64,000 bases of DNA from Paenibacillus sp. YPG26. GTDB lineage: Bacteria > Bacillota > Bacilli > Paenibacillales > Paenibacillaceae. Of this stretch, positions 16,640-25,743 are shown one piece after another. Location: the NCBI RefSeq assembly GCF_023704175.1, contig NZ_CP084530.1, forward strand, positions 2,486,501-2,550,500. The letters run 5' to 3'. Made by a program: the position numbers and the translations under genes. The notes beneath the pieces were generated by a model, which ran no database searches, was not told the origin of the DNA, and saw nothing but the letters and a program-made list of their open reading frames with translations. Positions within the stretch are counted from its first letter, which is position 1. Each line of letters starts with the position of its first letter.

Positions 16640-17056
16640 TCATTTAGGCAGACTGCCCGCCTTCCCGCCTGGCAACCGAAAAGTGGCTGTCGCAATACAG
16701 CCTAAGACATCCTTCCCATCTCTAACCTCGGCGTGAAGGGTCACGGTCCGGTGTGTCTCGTGCACAGGATATGCTGTCACATACAGCTCCCCCAGGCCCA
16801 TCGGAGCGAGAAAATTGACATTTAGATGAGTCGTTACTCCATGCTGTCCATCCTTGGCTGCAATTACGGCAAAACCCATCACCTGATCCATTAGTGAGGA
16901 GAGCACTCCACCGTGAACAATCCCTACCGAATTCAGGTGTCTAGGCTCGGCCGTCAGGACAGCCTCAACCTTGTTCTTATCTACACTCAATACGCGCCCA
17001 CCTAGATGGCCCCAGAATGATTGATCACTCCGTTCCATGATCTCTGTCCAATCCAT
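16640..17056 (-). CDS. PaaI-family hotdog thioesterase
   Basis: 138 residues of the hotdog fold. The family motif NSVGIVHGGVLSSLMDQVMG (about 42-61) contains the catalytic Gly-rich and Asp region. These enzymes hydrolyse acyl-CoA thioesters, often phenylacetyl- or hydroxybenzoyl-CoA. The substrate is not deducible. RBS AAGGAGG is clear. It stands alone between ricA and the NAD operon. Confidence 0.85.
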   Translation of the reverse strand: MDWTEIMERSDQSFWGHLGGRVLSVDKNKVEAVLTAEPRHLNSVGIVHGGVLSSLMDQVMGFAVIAAKDGQHGVTTHLNVNFLAPMGLGELYVTAYPVHETHRTVTLHAEVRDGKDVLGCIATATFRLPGGKAGSLPK

Positions 17057-17120
17057 CCTGCAGTTCCTCCTTAGCTGTCCTATACGAGCATTTCTAACTT
17101 CTCACTTTCATCTAATGAAT

Positions 17121-17149
17121 AAAAAAAGTGCGGAAGAAAGCCCCCGCAC
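17121..17149 (-). terminator. terminator downstream of ricA
   Basis: On the minus strand GTGCGG pairs with CCGCAC (17144-17149 and 17128-17133) and seven T follow (17127-17121). It ends the miaB-ricA unit. Confidence 0.85.
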
Positions 17150-17158
17150 ATCATTCCA

Positions 17159-17611
17159 TTAATCGCAGCTGCTTGGAGCCGCTTCAGTTCCAGCTTCTAC
17201 ATTGACTTTCTGCGATACCGTGTCACGGATCACAGATACGACAAGCTGAAGCAGATAGTTGATATCGCTTTGACTTTGCTGGAATTCGGTCACAAGCGGA
17301 ATACTGTCGATTTCATCCTGGAGCTCTTCAATTTCCTGCTCAATCTTGGCAACCATCGCTTTGTTCTCGAACGATTCGAAGGCTACGATCTCCTTCTGCT
17401 TCTTCTTAATGGTCTGAATAAGACCTTGAACCCGCTCATGGTTTTGAATTTTTTGTTCCGCTTTCTTGAAGTGTTCCACTTCTTCGCTGGTTCCAATCAA
17501 TTCGGCAAGCTCCTTGGCCTTAGCCATAATATCTTCACGAATAATCAGATTTTTAGTATCAAAAGTAGGCATTCCGCAATCATTATACTGTACGTTATCC
17601 AGCTGTCCCAT
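17159..17611 (-). CDS. ricA: RicA (YmcA), YlbF-family regulator of RNase Y
   Basis: 150 residues of the YlbF/YmcA helical family, with a long coiled coil (about 60-105) and the family's C-terminal Cys (SSCD). In B. subtilis RicA joins RicF and RicT in an iron-sulfur complex that directs RNase Y cleavage and is needed for sporulation and biofilm formation. The gene follows miaB directly (47 bases), as ymcA follows ymcB in B. subtilis. The start with GGGGGA at 17611 is used; the extra N-terminal stretch to the next ATG (17572) holds a second Cys. rny lies 11 kb away. Confidence 0.88.
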   Translation of the reverse strand: MGQLDNVQYNDCGMPTFDTKNLIIREDIMAKAKELAELIGTSEEVEHFKKAEQKIQNHERVQGLIQTIKKKQKEIVAFESFENKAMVAKIEQEIEELQDEIDSIPLVTEFQQSQSDINYLLQLVVSVIRDTVSQKVNVEAGTEAAPSSCD

Positions 17612-17658
17612 GGTACAATTCCCCCAATTTATATTTTAGCCATATCCGTCTGACTTAT

Positions 17659-19209
17659 TTATACTGCCGAGACCGATTCTGGAACGATATTCCCTTTAAT
17701 ATACCAAGTCATGGGATCTGTGATCTCAACCTGTACGAAAGTACCGATAAGATCCGGGGATCCCTCAAAATGCACCAGCTTGTTGCTCCGAGTTCTTCCG
17801 GCGAGTACATGCTCATTATTCTTGCTCTCGCCTTCCACCAGCACCTCGACAACAGAACCAACGACTTTGTGGTTGCTGTGACGGCTGTTCTCGTTAATCG
17901 CATCATTAAGCCGTTTCAAGCGTACTTTCTTCACTTCCATCGGGACATTATCCTCCATTACCGCCGCAGGCGTTCCCGCCCTTGGTGAGTAAATGAAGGT
18001 GTACGCTGAGTCGTAGCCAACTTCCTTAACCAGAGAGAGCGTATCCTCGAACTGCTCATCCGTCTCCCCCGGGAAGCCCACAATAATGTCTGTTGTAAGA
18101 ACTACGTTCGGGATCGCTGCTTTAATCTTGCGGGCAAGCTCCAAATAATGCTCCCTGGAATATTTACGGCTCATTCTCTTCAGAATCTCCGTGCTTCCAG
18201 ACTGGACCGGAAGATGAATATGCTCTACCAGATTCCCGCCTTTGGCCAGCACCTCGATAAGATGATCATCGAAGTCCCGGGGATGTGAGGTCATGAACCG
18301 TACGCGGGGAATATCAATCTGTCTAAGATCATCCATCAGGTTCGCGAACGAATAATTGATGTCTGAAAAGTCCTTCCCATACGCGTTCACATTCTGCCCA
18401 AGCAGTGTAATCTCCTTGAATCCTTGGCGTGCAAGGTCGCGCACCTCAGCTATAACATCCTCAGGTCTGCGGCTGCGTTCTTTGCCTCTGGTAAAAGGTA
18501 CGATGCAGTACGTGCAGAATTTATCACATCCATACATGATGTTCACCCAGGCCCGCATACCTTCCCGTTTCTTTGGCAGATTCTCAATGATATCGCCCTC
18601 TTTGGACCATACCTCGACGACCAGCTCTTTGCTGAAGAGCGCTTCTTGAATCAAATGCGGCAGACGGTGGATATTATGAGTACCGAAGATCAGATCGACA
18701 AAGCTGTGCTTCTGCATAATCCGGTTCACGACAGTCTCTTCCTGAGACATACATCCGCATACGCCCAGCAGCAGACCTGGTTTCTCAAGCTTGAGTGACT
18801 TCAGATGCCCGAGCTCGCCAAACACCTTGTCCTCGGCATTCTCCCTGATCGCACATGTGTTCAGAAGAATCAGATCCGCCTCTTTGCGCTCTTCCGTTGA
18901 CTCATATCCCATTTGCTCGAGCAGGCCCTTGATAGTCTCTGTATCATGCTCATTCATTTGGCAGCCGAAAGTGTATACGATGTATCGCTTGCCTCTGCCA
19001 AGGTCCTTGAGTCCATCCGGAACCGTATGCTCATACAGCACCTTGACGTCTTCCTTGCCCCGCTGTTTCTCCTGTCTATGATTCGGTTCAGACATAATGT
19101 GAATATCGCGGCCGCGGATCCGGATTTTCTTGCCGGTCTCGTCATCAGAAATGACTTTGGCATCTGAGAAATCAAAATATTTGGAGTAATCCTTTTTATT
19201 CTCCGCCAT
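17659..19209 (-). CDS. miaB: tRNA-2-methylthio-N6-dimethylallyladenosine synthase
   Basis: 516 residues, a methylthiotransferase modifying A37 of tRNAs reading UNN codons. Order: UPF0004 domain with [13 protein letters not shown] and two more cluster cysteines ([18 protein letters not shown]), the radical-SAM motif CDKFCTYC near residue 225, and a C-terminal TRAM domain ([18 protein letters not shown]). The RBS AAGGAG is present. A minus-strand TATAAT with an upstream TG lies about 80 bases before the start. Confidence 0.95.
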   Translation of the reverse strand: MAENKKDYSKYFDFSDAKVISDDETGKKIRIRGRDIHIMSEPNHRQEKQRGKEDVKVLYEHTVPDGLKDLGRGKRYIVYTFGCQMNEHDTETIKGLLEQMGYESTEERKEADLILLNTCAIRENAEDKVFGELGHLKSLKLEKPGLLLGVCGCMSQEETVVNRIMQKHSFVDLIFGTHNIHRLPHLIQEALFSKELVVEVWSKEGDIIENLPKKREGMRAWVNIMYGCDKFCTYCIVPFTRGKERSRRPEDVIAEVRDLARQGFKEITLLGQNVNAYGKDFSDINYSFANLMDDLRQIDIPRVRFMTSHPRDFDDHLIEVLAKGGNLVEHIHLPVQSGSTEILKRMSRKYSREHYLELARKIKAAIPNVVLTTDIIVGFPGETDEQFEDTLSLVKEVGYDSAYTFIYSPRAGTPAAVMEDNVPMEVKKVRLKRLNDAINENSRHSNHKVVGSVVEVLVEGESKNNEHVLAGRTRSNKLVHFEGSPDLIGTFVQVEITDPMTWYIKGNIVPESVSAV

Positions 19210-19284
19210 GCTTCCGGTTCACTCCTTCAGATCATCTATCGACTCCCGCTAAGAGAGAATATTTATAAAAAAGCATTACGTCAA

Positions 19285-19290
19285 ATTATA
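19285..19290 (-). promoter_or_regulatory. probable extended -10 promoter of miaB-ricA
   Basis: The minus strand reads TGGTATAAT, an extended -10 element, 76 bases before the miaB start. The -35 region is weak. Confidence 0.5.
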
Positions 19291-19410
19291 CCACACCTAA
19301 TTTGGCTTATCTATACGGAGTGAATGAAGACCCGATTGCGAAGGCCTGTGTACCGCATTGCAGCTTTGGGTTGATTTGAATGGGTCATCATGGCGAATTG
19401 TACGCAATCC

Positions 19411-19442
19411 AAAAAAAACCGTCCCCAATGCACGGGAACGGT
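19411..19442 (-). terminator. terminator of the DUF1657 gene
   Basis: On the minus strand ACCGTTCCC pairs with GGGGACGGT and runs into eight T (19418-19411), 42 bases past the stop. Confidence 0.85.
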
Positions 19443-19483
19443 CTTATTGGATTCTATGCAGGATCATGAACAGTCAAATCCAC

Positions 19484-19690
19484 CTAGAAGCCTTTATATT
19501 GAGGCTCTTCATTCTCAAGCTGCTGCACACGGCCTTCAACCTGATTCACAATCTGCTGGGTTTGGGCTGCTGCGTCTGTGAACAAGGCTTTAGCCTCTTG
19601 ATTCTGCGTGCTTAGCGCGAAGGCCTCGAGACTGGCTTGTGCACTTTTCAGAGAAGCAACCGTAGTCTTGACCTGGGATGCGACGGTCAT
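19484..19690 (-). CDS. DUF1657 small protein
   Basis: 68 residues, soluble, predicted as two helices, very rich in Ala and Gln and lacking Cys. It fits the DUF1657 family, whose genes usually sit beside spoVA-like operons of spore formers. RBS GGAGGTGATTTCCCG precedes the ATG. It is divergent from the YetF-spoVAC-spoVAD operon. Its middle (about residues 10-55, with the core ALSTQNQEAK) resembles the C-terminal tail of that YetF protein. Function is unknown; expression in the forespore is a guess. Confidence 0.8.
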   Translation of the reverse strand: MTVASQVKTTVASLKSAQASLEAFALSTQNQEAKALFTDAAAQTQQIVNQVEGRVQQLENEEPQYKGF

Positions 19691-19865
19691 CGGGAAATCA
19701 CCTCCTTATCCTTCTAGAAGCATAATTTAACCCCCGCGTCTGAATCTCATTAATGGAAAATATATCACGCCTTTCCAAATGATATTTTATTAAATTCCGC
19801 TCCATGAACACATAATTGAAAGGATGAAGCTCACAGCTGAGTATGCAGGAAGGGGATAATCCGTA

Positions 19866-20726
19866 ATGCCTGACTGGTTGGAAGTTATTATAAGGACACT
19901 TGCCGCGGTAGTCTTCCTGTTCCTCCTGACCCGGCTTCTTGGCAAGAGACAAATTTCCCAGCTGTCCTTCTTTGAGTACATTACAGGCATCACCATAGGC
20001 GATCTCGCTGCCAGTGTGTCTTTGGATCTGGACGGAAAATGGTATCTCGGCGTGATCTCCTTGACTGTTTGGGGTGCTATTTCCCTGAGTATTGAATATC
20101 TGCAGTTGGGGAGTAAGAATGCTCGCGGGATTATTGACAGCAGCGGGACTGTCTTGATCAAAGACGGTAAGATATTGGAGGATAATCTGAAGAAGGAAAA
20201 GCTCACTAATGAGGAGCTGCTTGAACAGCTGCGGAAGAAAAGCGTCTTCAGAGCGGCAGAGGTTGAATTTGCTGTCATGGAGCCAAACGGGGAGATCAAT
20301 GTGCTGCTCAAAAAAGAGAATCTTCCGTTAACCCCCGCGATGCTCGGTATTAAAGTAGCCCCCGAGGCTGAACCCCAGACCGTCATTCTTGACGGGGTTG
20401 TCATTCAGGAACCGCTTGCGACGATAGGCAAGAATATGGCTTGGCTGAATACCGAGCTGGATAAGCTTGGAGTCTCCCTGGATAACGTATATATAGGACA
20501 AGTGGACGCCTATGGAGGTCTGTATGTCGATCTATACGATGATCAGATCAAGGTCCCAGAGCCCCAGGAACGCGCAGTACTTCTGGCTAACATGAAGAAA
20601 TGCGAAGCCGATCTGGAAATGTATTCACTATCTACCCGAGATCAACAGGCGAAACAAATGTATGGTCAATGCGCAGATCAGCTGAACAAAGTCATAAGCA
20701 GCATCACACCCCTGCTAAAAAGATAG
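19866..20726 (+). CDS. YetF/DUF421 membrane protein with a C-terminal DUF1657-like domain
   Basis: 286 residues. Membrane helices near 8-24, 35-52 and 60-78 carry the DUF421 signature LTRLLGKRQISQLSFFEYI. The soluble DUF421 part continues to about 230 (FRAAEVEFAVMEPNGEINV, PLATIGKNMAWLNTELDKLG). Residues 235-286 (ERAVLLANMKKCEADLEMYS, then LSTRDQQAK) match the stand-alone DUF1657 protein encoded divergently. YetF-type proteins accompany SpoVA channel proteins in some spore-former operons. Start ATG has AAGGGGATAATCC upstream. spoVAC follows 12 bases later, so one transcript is likely. Confidence 0.85.
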   Translation: MPDWLEVIIRTLAAVVFLFLLTRLLGKRQISQLSFFEYITGITIGDLAASVSLDLDGKWYLGVISLTVWGAISLSIEYLQLGSKNARGIIDSSGTVLIKDGKILEDNLKKEKLTNEELLEQLRKKSVFRAAEVEFAVMEPNGEINVLLKKENLPLTPAMLGIKVAPEAEPQTVILDGVVIQEPLATIGKNMAWLNTELDKLGVSLDNVYIGQVDAYGGLYVDLYDDQIKVPEPQERAVLLANMKKCEADLEMYSLSTRDQQAKQMYGQCADQLNKVISSITPLLKR

Positions 20727-20738
20727 GAGGCAGACATC

Positions 20739-21245
20739 TTGAATGACACCAAGAAGAACAAACAGAAAAACCAAAATAAAAAGCTGACTCCGGTTCAGCA
20801 GGATTACAAGGAATTATCCCAAAAACACGAACCCAAACGCCCTGTGGTCCGGAATTGTATCCGGGCTTTCCTTAGCGGAGGTCTGATCTGTCTGTTCGGT
20901 GAATGTATCCGCCAATTCTTTATCCATTATGGGGGATTTGACGAGAAAGGGGCAGGCGACCCTACCGTAGCCGTTCTTATTCTGATCTCTGTCATCATCA
21001 CCAGCCTTGGATTCTACGATAAGATCGCACAGTGGGCCGGAGCGGGAACGGCGGTACCCGTAACGGGATTCGCCAACTCTATGGCCTCAGCGGCAATAGA
21101 ACACCGCCGTGAAGGTATTGTGCTTGGAATAGGCTCAAATATGTTCAAGCTAGCCGGATCGGTCATCGTATTCGGAACCGTAGCCGCTTTCGTTATAGCC
21201 TTGTTCCATTTCTTATTTATACCTGGATCCTCGGGAGGTTCATAA
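20739..21245 (+). CDS. spoVAC: stage V sporulation protein AC
   Basis: 168 residues with a Lys/Gln-rich cytoplasmic start and four or so membrane helices (SGGLICLFGECIRQFF, DPTVAVLILISVIITSLGFY and two near the C terminus). SpoVAC is a mechanosensitive inner spore-membrane protein required for dipicolinic acid movement. The conserved segment AGTAVPVTGFANSMASAAIE is present. TTG start, 8 bases after GGAGG. Its product should act with SpoVAD, encoded next (1 base gap). Confidence 0.92.
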   Translation: MNDTKKNKQKNQNKKLTPVQQDYKELSQKHEPKRPVVRNCIRAFLSGGLICLFGECIRQFFIHYGGFDEKGAGDPTVAVLILISVIITSLGFYDKIAQWAGAGTAVPVTGFANSMASAAIEHRREGIVLGIGSNMFKLAGSVIVFGTVAAFVIALFHFLFIPGSSGGS

Positions 21246-21246
21246 T

Positions 21247-22260
21247 ATGTTAAAAGGTCATCAAAGCTGGGCGTTCGAAAATAAACCGCGAATTATATCC
21301 TCGGCTACCATTGTCGGTCCATTTGAGGGACAAGGCCCCTTGGCTGCGGACTTCGATATTGTTCATGGAGATTTGTATCTAGGGCAGGACAGCTGGGAAA
21401 AGGCCGAAAAGACCTTGATCGAGGAATCCTGCAAGCTTGCAATCGAGCATGCAGGATTGACTAAAGAGAATATTCAGTTTCACTTTGGCGGAGATCTGAT
21501 GAATCAAATCATCAGCAGCAGCTTTGCCGCACGCACACTTGGAATTCCGTACTTCGGTCTGTTTGGTGCCTGCTCTACCTCCATGGAGGGACTTGCCCTT
21601 GCTGCCCTTGTAGCTAACAGCGGGAGTGCCAATTATGTCCTTGCCGGCACCTGCAGCCACAATGCCAGTGCCGAGAAGCAGTTCCGCTATCCTACTGAGT
21701 ATGGCTCACAGAAGCCGCCTACCGCTCAATTTACCGTTACCGGTGCTGGCGCAGCCGTTGTCTCTCCTACAGGAGATGGCCCTGTGATCACTTCGGCAAC
21801 CATCGGCCGTGTTGTCGACATGGGCATAAGTGATCCATTCAATATGGGAGCCGCCATGGCACCTGCTGCGGTGGATACCATCGAAGCTCATTTCCGCGAC
21901 CTTCAGATTGAACCCGGCTACTATGATCTTATTGTGACGGGAGATTTATCCAAGGTGGGATATTCGATCGCCAATGATTTGTTCAAGAAGCACAAATTCC
22001 CGATTGAGCAGACTACCTACAAAGACTGCGGAATGATGATCTATGATTACGACAACCAGAATGTCCAATCGGGCGGAAGCGGATGTGCCTGTTCTGCCGT
22101 TGTCACTTATGGACATCTCCTGAAACGCATCCGTAGAGGCGAACTGCGTCGTATTCTGGTAGTTGCAACCGGAGCCTTGATGTCCCCCCTCTCCTATCAG
22201 CAGAAGGAGAGTATCCCAAGCATTGCGCATGCCGTCTCAATTGAGCGGCAGGAGTCCTAG
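21247..22260 (+). CDS. spoVAD: stage V sporulation protein AD
   Basis: 337 residues of the thiolase-like SpoVAD family, which binds dipicolinate in the spore inner membrane. Landmarks are the N-terminal FEGQGPLAADFD, GACSTSMEGLALA around the pseudo-active Cys near residue 108, AGTCSHNASAEKQFRYPTEY, and SGGSGCACSA near 278. The RBS GGGAGG is in the end of spoVAC. A short hairpin follows the stop. SpoVAE, usually encoded next, is absent here. Confidence 0.94.
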   Translation: MLKGHQSWAFENKPRIISSATIVGPFEGQGPLAADFDIVHGDLYLGQDSWEKAEKTLIEESCKLAIEHAGLTKENIQFHFGGDLMNQIISSSFAARTLGIPYFGLFGACSTSMEGLALAALVANSGSANYVLAGTCSHNASAEKQFRYPTEYGSQKPPTAQFTVTGAGAAVVSPTGDGPVITSATIGRVVDMGISDPFNMGAAMAPAAVDTIEAHFRDLQIEPGYYDLIVTGDLSKVGYSIANDLFKKHKFPIEQTTYKDCGMMIYDYDNQNVQSGGSGCACSAVVTYGHLLKRIRRGELRRILVVATGALMSPLSYQQKESIPSIAHAVSIERQES

Positions 22261-22265
22261 GATTA

Positions 22266-22290
22266 AGAGCCTCTTATTCGAGAGGCTTCT
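22266..22290 (+). terminator. weak terminator after spoVAD
   Basis: AGCCTCT (22268-22274) and AGAGGCT (22281-22287) form a 7-bp stem with a mixed T-rich tail. Confidence 0.6.
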
Positions 22291-22370
22291 ATCTACATAC
22301 ACAGGCACCACAGAGACGGGCTACCACTGGTCACACCCGCTTCGCAATCACCAGCAAGGGTTCAAAAATT

Positions 22371-22399
22371 AAAAAGACGAGACCCAAGGTCCCGTCTTT
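22371..22399 (-). terminator. terminator of pduL
   Basis: On the minus strand AAAGACGGGACC pairs with GGTCTCGTCTTT and is followed by more T. It lies 12 bases past the pduL stop. Confidence 0.8.
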
Positions 22400-22411
22400 C
22401 TCCACACATTT

Positions 22412-22984
22412 CTATTCGATAATTTCCGCTGTGTCACCCGTCTTGGCTCCAGCAGCATTCGCCTCATCGGTATCGATATGCATGTCCAGAGCGTAAGAAT
22501 CCGACACACGCGCAATAACATTCTCCAGGATTAAGCCGCGCTCGCCGCCGAGGCGGACTTTAAGCAGCTGCTGGTCTTTAATGTCCCATTTGGCTGCGTC
22601 TGAGGTATGGAAATGAATGTGACGCGCGGCAACAATGACGCCCTGCTCCAATTCAACCTCACCTGCAGGACCTTTTACCGTAATGCCTGGTGTCCCATCG
22701 ATCTTGCCTGACTCACGCACCGGAGCTTTGACTCCGATCGCAAATGAATCTGTACGGGAAATTTCGAGCTGTGACGCGGGACGCGCGGGTCCGAGAATAC
22801 GTACTTTGTCAAATTGACCTTTAGGACCAATTACAGCTACAGTCTCGTTTGCAGCGAATTGGCCTGGCTGGGACAATGGTTTAAATTCAGTCAATTGATA
22901 ACCTTGTCCAAACAAAGCTTCAATATGTTCTTGGGTCAAATGGATGTGACGTGCGGATACTCCTACAGGTACTGATTTACTCAT
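22412..22984 (-). CDS. pduL: PduL-type phosphotransacylase, stand-alone
   Basis: 190 residues made of two PduL beta-barrel repeats with the zinc-binding ARHIH motifs: SARHIHL near residue 10 and AARHIHFHTSD near 120. PduL interconverts acyl-CoA and acyl-phosphate (propanoyl or acetyl). No microcompartment shell protein or other pdu gene is present and no encapsulation peptide is evident, so it probably serves as a soluble phosphotransacetylase. It is directly downstream of a 2-oxoacid:ferredoxin oxidoreductase that generates acyl-CoA, with a terminator between them, so they are likely separate units. Confidence 0.9.
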   Translation of the reverse strand: MSKSVPVGVSARHIHLTQEHIEALFGQGYQLTEFKPLSQPGQFAANETVAVIGPKGQFDKVRILGPARPASQLEISRTDSFAIGVKAPVRESGKIDGTPGITVKGPAGEVELEQGVIVAARHIHFHTSDAAKWDIKDQQLLKVRLGGERGLILENVIARVSDSYALDMHIDTDEANAAGAKTGDTAEIIE

Positions 22985-23062
22985 GATAGAGTGTCAACTC
23001 CTCTTTTTCTCTATTGTCTTACAAACCGATAACCATTATACTCCTTTCCGAATCAAAAGCAA

Positions 23063-23090
23063 AAGGCAGCAGGAGAGTTCCCGCCGCCTT
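23063..23090 (-). terminator. terminator of korAB
   Basis: On the minus strand AAGGCGGC pairs with GCTGCCTT (one G-T pair), followed by a T-rich stretch. Confidence 0.7.
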
Positions 23091-23099
23091 GGATCTAAT

Positions 23100-23966
23100 C
23101 TATCTGAATTCTGCTACAAGATGGTCAAATTCACTTTCGGTCAATGACAGGTTCTGATGAACAAGAGGTTCCTCACGGAAACCGGTCACCAGATTCTCAT
23201 AGCTCCTCTTCGTCTTGTTCTGGTAAATGAGACCCGTGATCATACTGCCCGTCTCCATCAACTTGCTCATTGCCATAACCCGGTTGCTTGGATCATAATC
23301 AGGTACGGTCTCGAGATTCACGATGTTCTCTTTGAACCAGTCATAAGTGTTCACTTTATTGAAAGTTACACAAGGACTGAACACGTTGATCAAGGAGAAC
23401 CCTTCATGCTGAATTCCCTGCTCGATCAAGGAAGTGAGCTGCTTAAGATCACTGGAGAAGGATTGAGCCACAAAGGTAGCTCCAGCAGATAGCGCGATCT
23501 CAAGAGGTGACAATGTACTCTCAATGGAACCCTCAGGCGTACTCTTAGTCTTGAAGCCTTCACCGCTTCGTGGTGAGGTTTGACCTTTAGTCAATCCATA
23601 AATCTGATTATCCATTACAATGTAGGTCATATTGATATTCCGGCGGATCGCATGAACGGTATGCCCCATACCAATAGCAAAGCCGTCTCCGTCCCCGCCA
23701 GAAGCAATTACAGTAAGGTCACGGTTGGCAAGCTTCACCCCTTGGGCAATTGGAAGAGCACGTCCGTGGATACCGTGAAGGCCATAGGCGTTGATGTAAC
23801 CTGAAATCCGTCCAGAGCAGCCAATACCGGAAATTACGGCAAGCTGTTCAGGCTCCAATCCAACGTTGGCTGCAGCGCGCTGAATGGCTGCTTGTACGGA
23901 GAAGTCGCCGCATCCTGGACACCAGTTCGGTTTGACGTTGTTGCGGAATTCTTTGAAAGTTGCCAT
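23100..23966 (-). CDS. korB: 2-oxoacid:ferredoxin oxidoreductase, beta subunit
   Basis: 288 residues carrying the thiamine-pyrophosphate domain. Landmarks are NWCPGCGDF at 14-22, SGIGCSGRISGY, the TPP/Mg motif GGDGDGFAIGMGH and DNQIYGLTKGQTSPRS. With KorA it oxidatively decarboxylates 2-oxoglutarate or pyruvate to the acyl-CoA and reduces ferredoxin. The specificity between these two acids cannot be settled by eye. It starts 1 base after the korA stop, with AAGGAG inside the korA end. Confidence 0.92.
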   Translation of the reverse strand: MATFKEFRNNVKPNWCPGCGDFSVQAAIQRAAANVGLEPEQLAVISGIGCSGRISGYINAYGLHGIHGRALPIAQGVKLANRDLTVIASGGDGDGFAIGMGHTVHAIRRNINMTYIVMDNQIYGLTKGQTSPRSGEGFKTKSTPEGSIESTLSPLEIALSAGATFVAQSFSSDLKQLTSLIEQGIQHEGFSLINVFSPCVTFNKVNTYDWFKENIVNLETVPDYDPSNRVMAMSKLMETGSMITGLIYQNKTKRSYENLVTGFREEPLVHQNLSLTESEFDHLVAEFR

Positions 23967-23967
23967 C

Positions 23968-25743
23968 TTACACCAGCTCCTTACTTAGTGTCTGAGCAGA
24001 AGGTCCATCGCTCAGCGCTTTTTTGCTTTCCGAGTATACTTCTGAAGGCAGGAACGGATTACCGTCATACTTCAGAACACTGTTGATTTTCTCATGCAGG
24101 CCCATATTCAGCTTGATCAAGCTGGCAAGTTGTCCAGTCGCATTATTCTCAAGCACAACCACGTTCTTCGCTTTCTGCAGATGTGGAAGAACCTCCTTAA
24201 CCGGGAAAGGATGCAGCAGACGAACCATCATCTGACTTGTCTTTATACCTTCCGCTTCAAGGTGTGCACGGGCCTGCTCAATTGTTCCGCCTGTTGATCC
24301 CATACCGATAATCAATAGATCCGGCTCTTCGTGGGAGCCTAGAATATGAATCGGGTTCTCCACCTCGATCTGGTCCATCTTGCCGAGACGTTTATCCATC
24401 ATTTTGACCCGGTTAACCGGGCTCTCGGACGGACGTCCTGTCTCGTCATGTTCAACGCCGGTTACGTGGTGGATCCCGTTCTTCGTACCCGGAAGGGCCC
24501 GGCTGGAGACTCCGTTATCTGTTAGCTCGTAACGCTTGAACAATGATCCGTCTTCGCGTTCCGGAATCTCGGTAGCGATGCTGCCGCGGTCAATCACAAT
24601 CTTCTTGTAATCAAGCTCTTCACAGGACTGCTTGCCTAAGGACAGCTGTAAGTCTGTGGCCAGAATGACCGGCACTTGATATTTCTCAGCCAGGTTAAAT
24701 GCCTGAACCGTATCGTAGAAGCACTCTTCAATTGAGCTAGGAGAAAGGACAATCTTGGGAATCTCGCCATGTGTGCCATAGATCAAGGCATGAATATCAC
24801 TTTGCTCCTGCTTGGTAGGAAGACCCGTACTTGGTCCCCCCCGCTGGGTATCTACAATGACCACCGGCGTCTCAGTCATTCCTGCAAGGCCGATAGCCTC
24901 CATCATCAGGGAAAGACCAGGACCTGCGGAAGCCGTCATTGTTCTTACGCCCGCATAATTGGAACCAATTGCCATGGTAATGGCTGCGATTTCATCTTCA
25001 GTCTGAACAACAGTACCGCCGAACTTTGGAAGCTTCTTGATCAGATACTCCATGATCTCGGAAGCTGGCGTGATCGGGTAAGCACTCATAATCCGGCATC
25101 CGGCTGCAAGTGCGCCCAGAGCAATTGCATCGTTACCGATCATGAACAGCTTCTGCTTGCCGTCCGCTGGCTGCAGCTTGAACTCTTCAAGCGGTCCGCC
25201 CGCAAGCTCAAGCACGTATTCCGCCCCGCGGCGCACAGCTTCGATATTCTTCTCAACAATAGCGGGACCTTTGCGTCCGAATTCTTCTTCAACTGCTGTA
25301 TTAAATACTTCCAGAGGGAGTCCGAGCAGAGCCCAAGACGCTCCAGAAGCAACCATATTCTTCATCAGCGAAGTTCCAAGCTCCTCCGCAATCGCCGTAA
25401 TAGGCACCGCGAACAAGGTGGCTTGTATTCCTTCGGGAATTGTTGGATTAAATTTGGCATCTGCAACTACAACTCCGCCTTCACGAAGCTCATGCGCATT
25501 GAAATCAATACTCTCTTGGTCAAAAGCAACCAATATGTCCAGGTCATCGGAAATAGCACGAATCGGCTTTGTGCTGATCCGGATTTTATTGTTGGTATGT
25601 CCGCCCTTAATCCGTGAAGAGAAATGACGATATCCATACAAATAGTAACCTAATCTGTTCAATGCTGTAGAGAAAATCCGGTCTGTACTTTCTACACCTT
25701 CACCTTGCTGTCCACCGATCTTCCATGATAATTGATTAATCAC
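23968..25743 (-). CDS. korA: 2-oxoacid:ferredoxin oxidoreductase, alpha subunit (gamma-alpha fusion)
   Basis: 591 residues in two parts: an N-terminal gamma-type domain (IGGQQGEGVES near the start, SRIKGGHTNN near 50) and a C-terminal alpha domain that helps bind TPP (AYPITPASEIMEYL near 230, SAGPGLSLMMEAIGLA). GTG 25743 is taken as start because AAGGGGTGG precedes it; the frame is open to a TTG at 25761. Two cre-like sites and a sigma-A-type promoter lie upstream (25843-25973). It is followed by korB in one operon. Confidence 0.9.
   Translation of the reverse strand: MINQLSWKIGGQQGEGVESTDRIFSTALNRLGYYLYGYRHFSSRIKGGHTNNKIRISTKPIRAISDDLDILVAFDQESIDFNAHELREGGVVVADAKFNPTIPEGIQATLFAVPITAIAEELGTSLMKNMVASGASWALLGLPLEVFNTAVEEEFGRKGPAIVEKNIEAVRRGAEYVLELAGGPLEEFKLQPADGKQKLFMIGNDAIALGALAAGCRIMSAYPITPASEIMEYLIKKLPKFGGTVVQTEDEIAAITMAIGSNYAGVRTMTASAGPGLSLMMEAIGLAGMTETPVVIVDTQRGGPSTGLPTKQEQSDIHALIYGTHGEIPKIVLSPSSIEECFYDTVQAFNLAEKYQVPVILATDLQLSLGKQSCEELDYKKIVIDRGSIATEIPEREDGSLFKRYELTDNGVSSRALPGTKNGIHHVTGVEHDETGRPSESPVNRVKMMDKRLGKMDQIEVENPIHILGSHEEPDLLIIGMGSTGGTIEQARAHLEAEGIKTSQMMVRLLHPFPVKEVLPHLQKAKNVVVLENNATGQLASLIKLNMGLHEKINSVLKYDGNPFLPSEVYSESKKALSDGPSAQTLSKELV

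Noticed and set aside
24769..25617. Long open frame (282 codons) on the plus strand
   Set aside because: It is wholly antisense to korA, whose motifs and RBS are convincing; no RBS or known motif in the antisense product.
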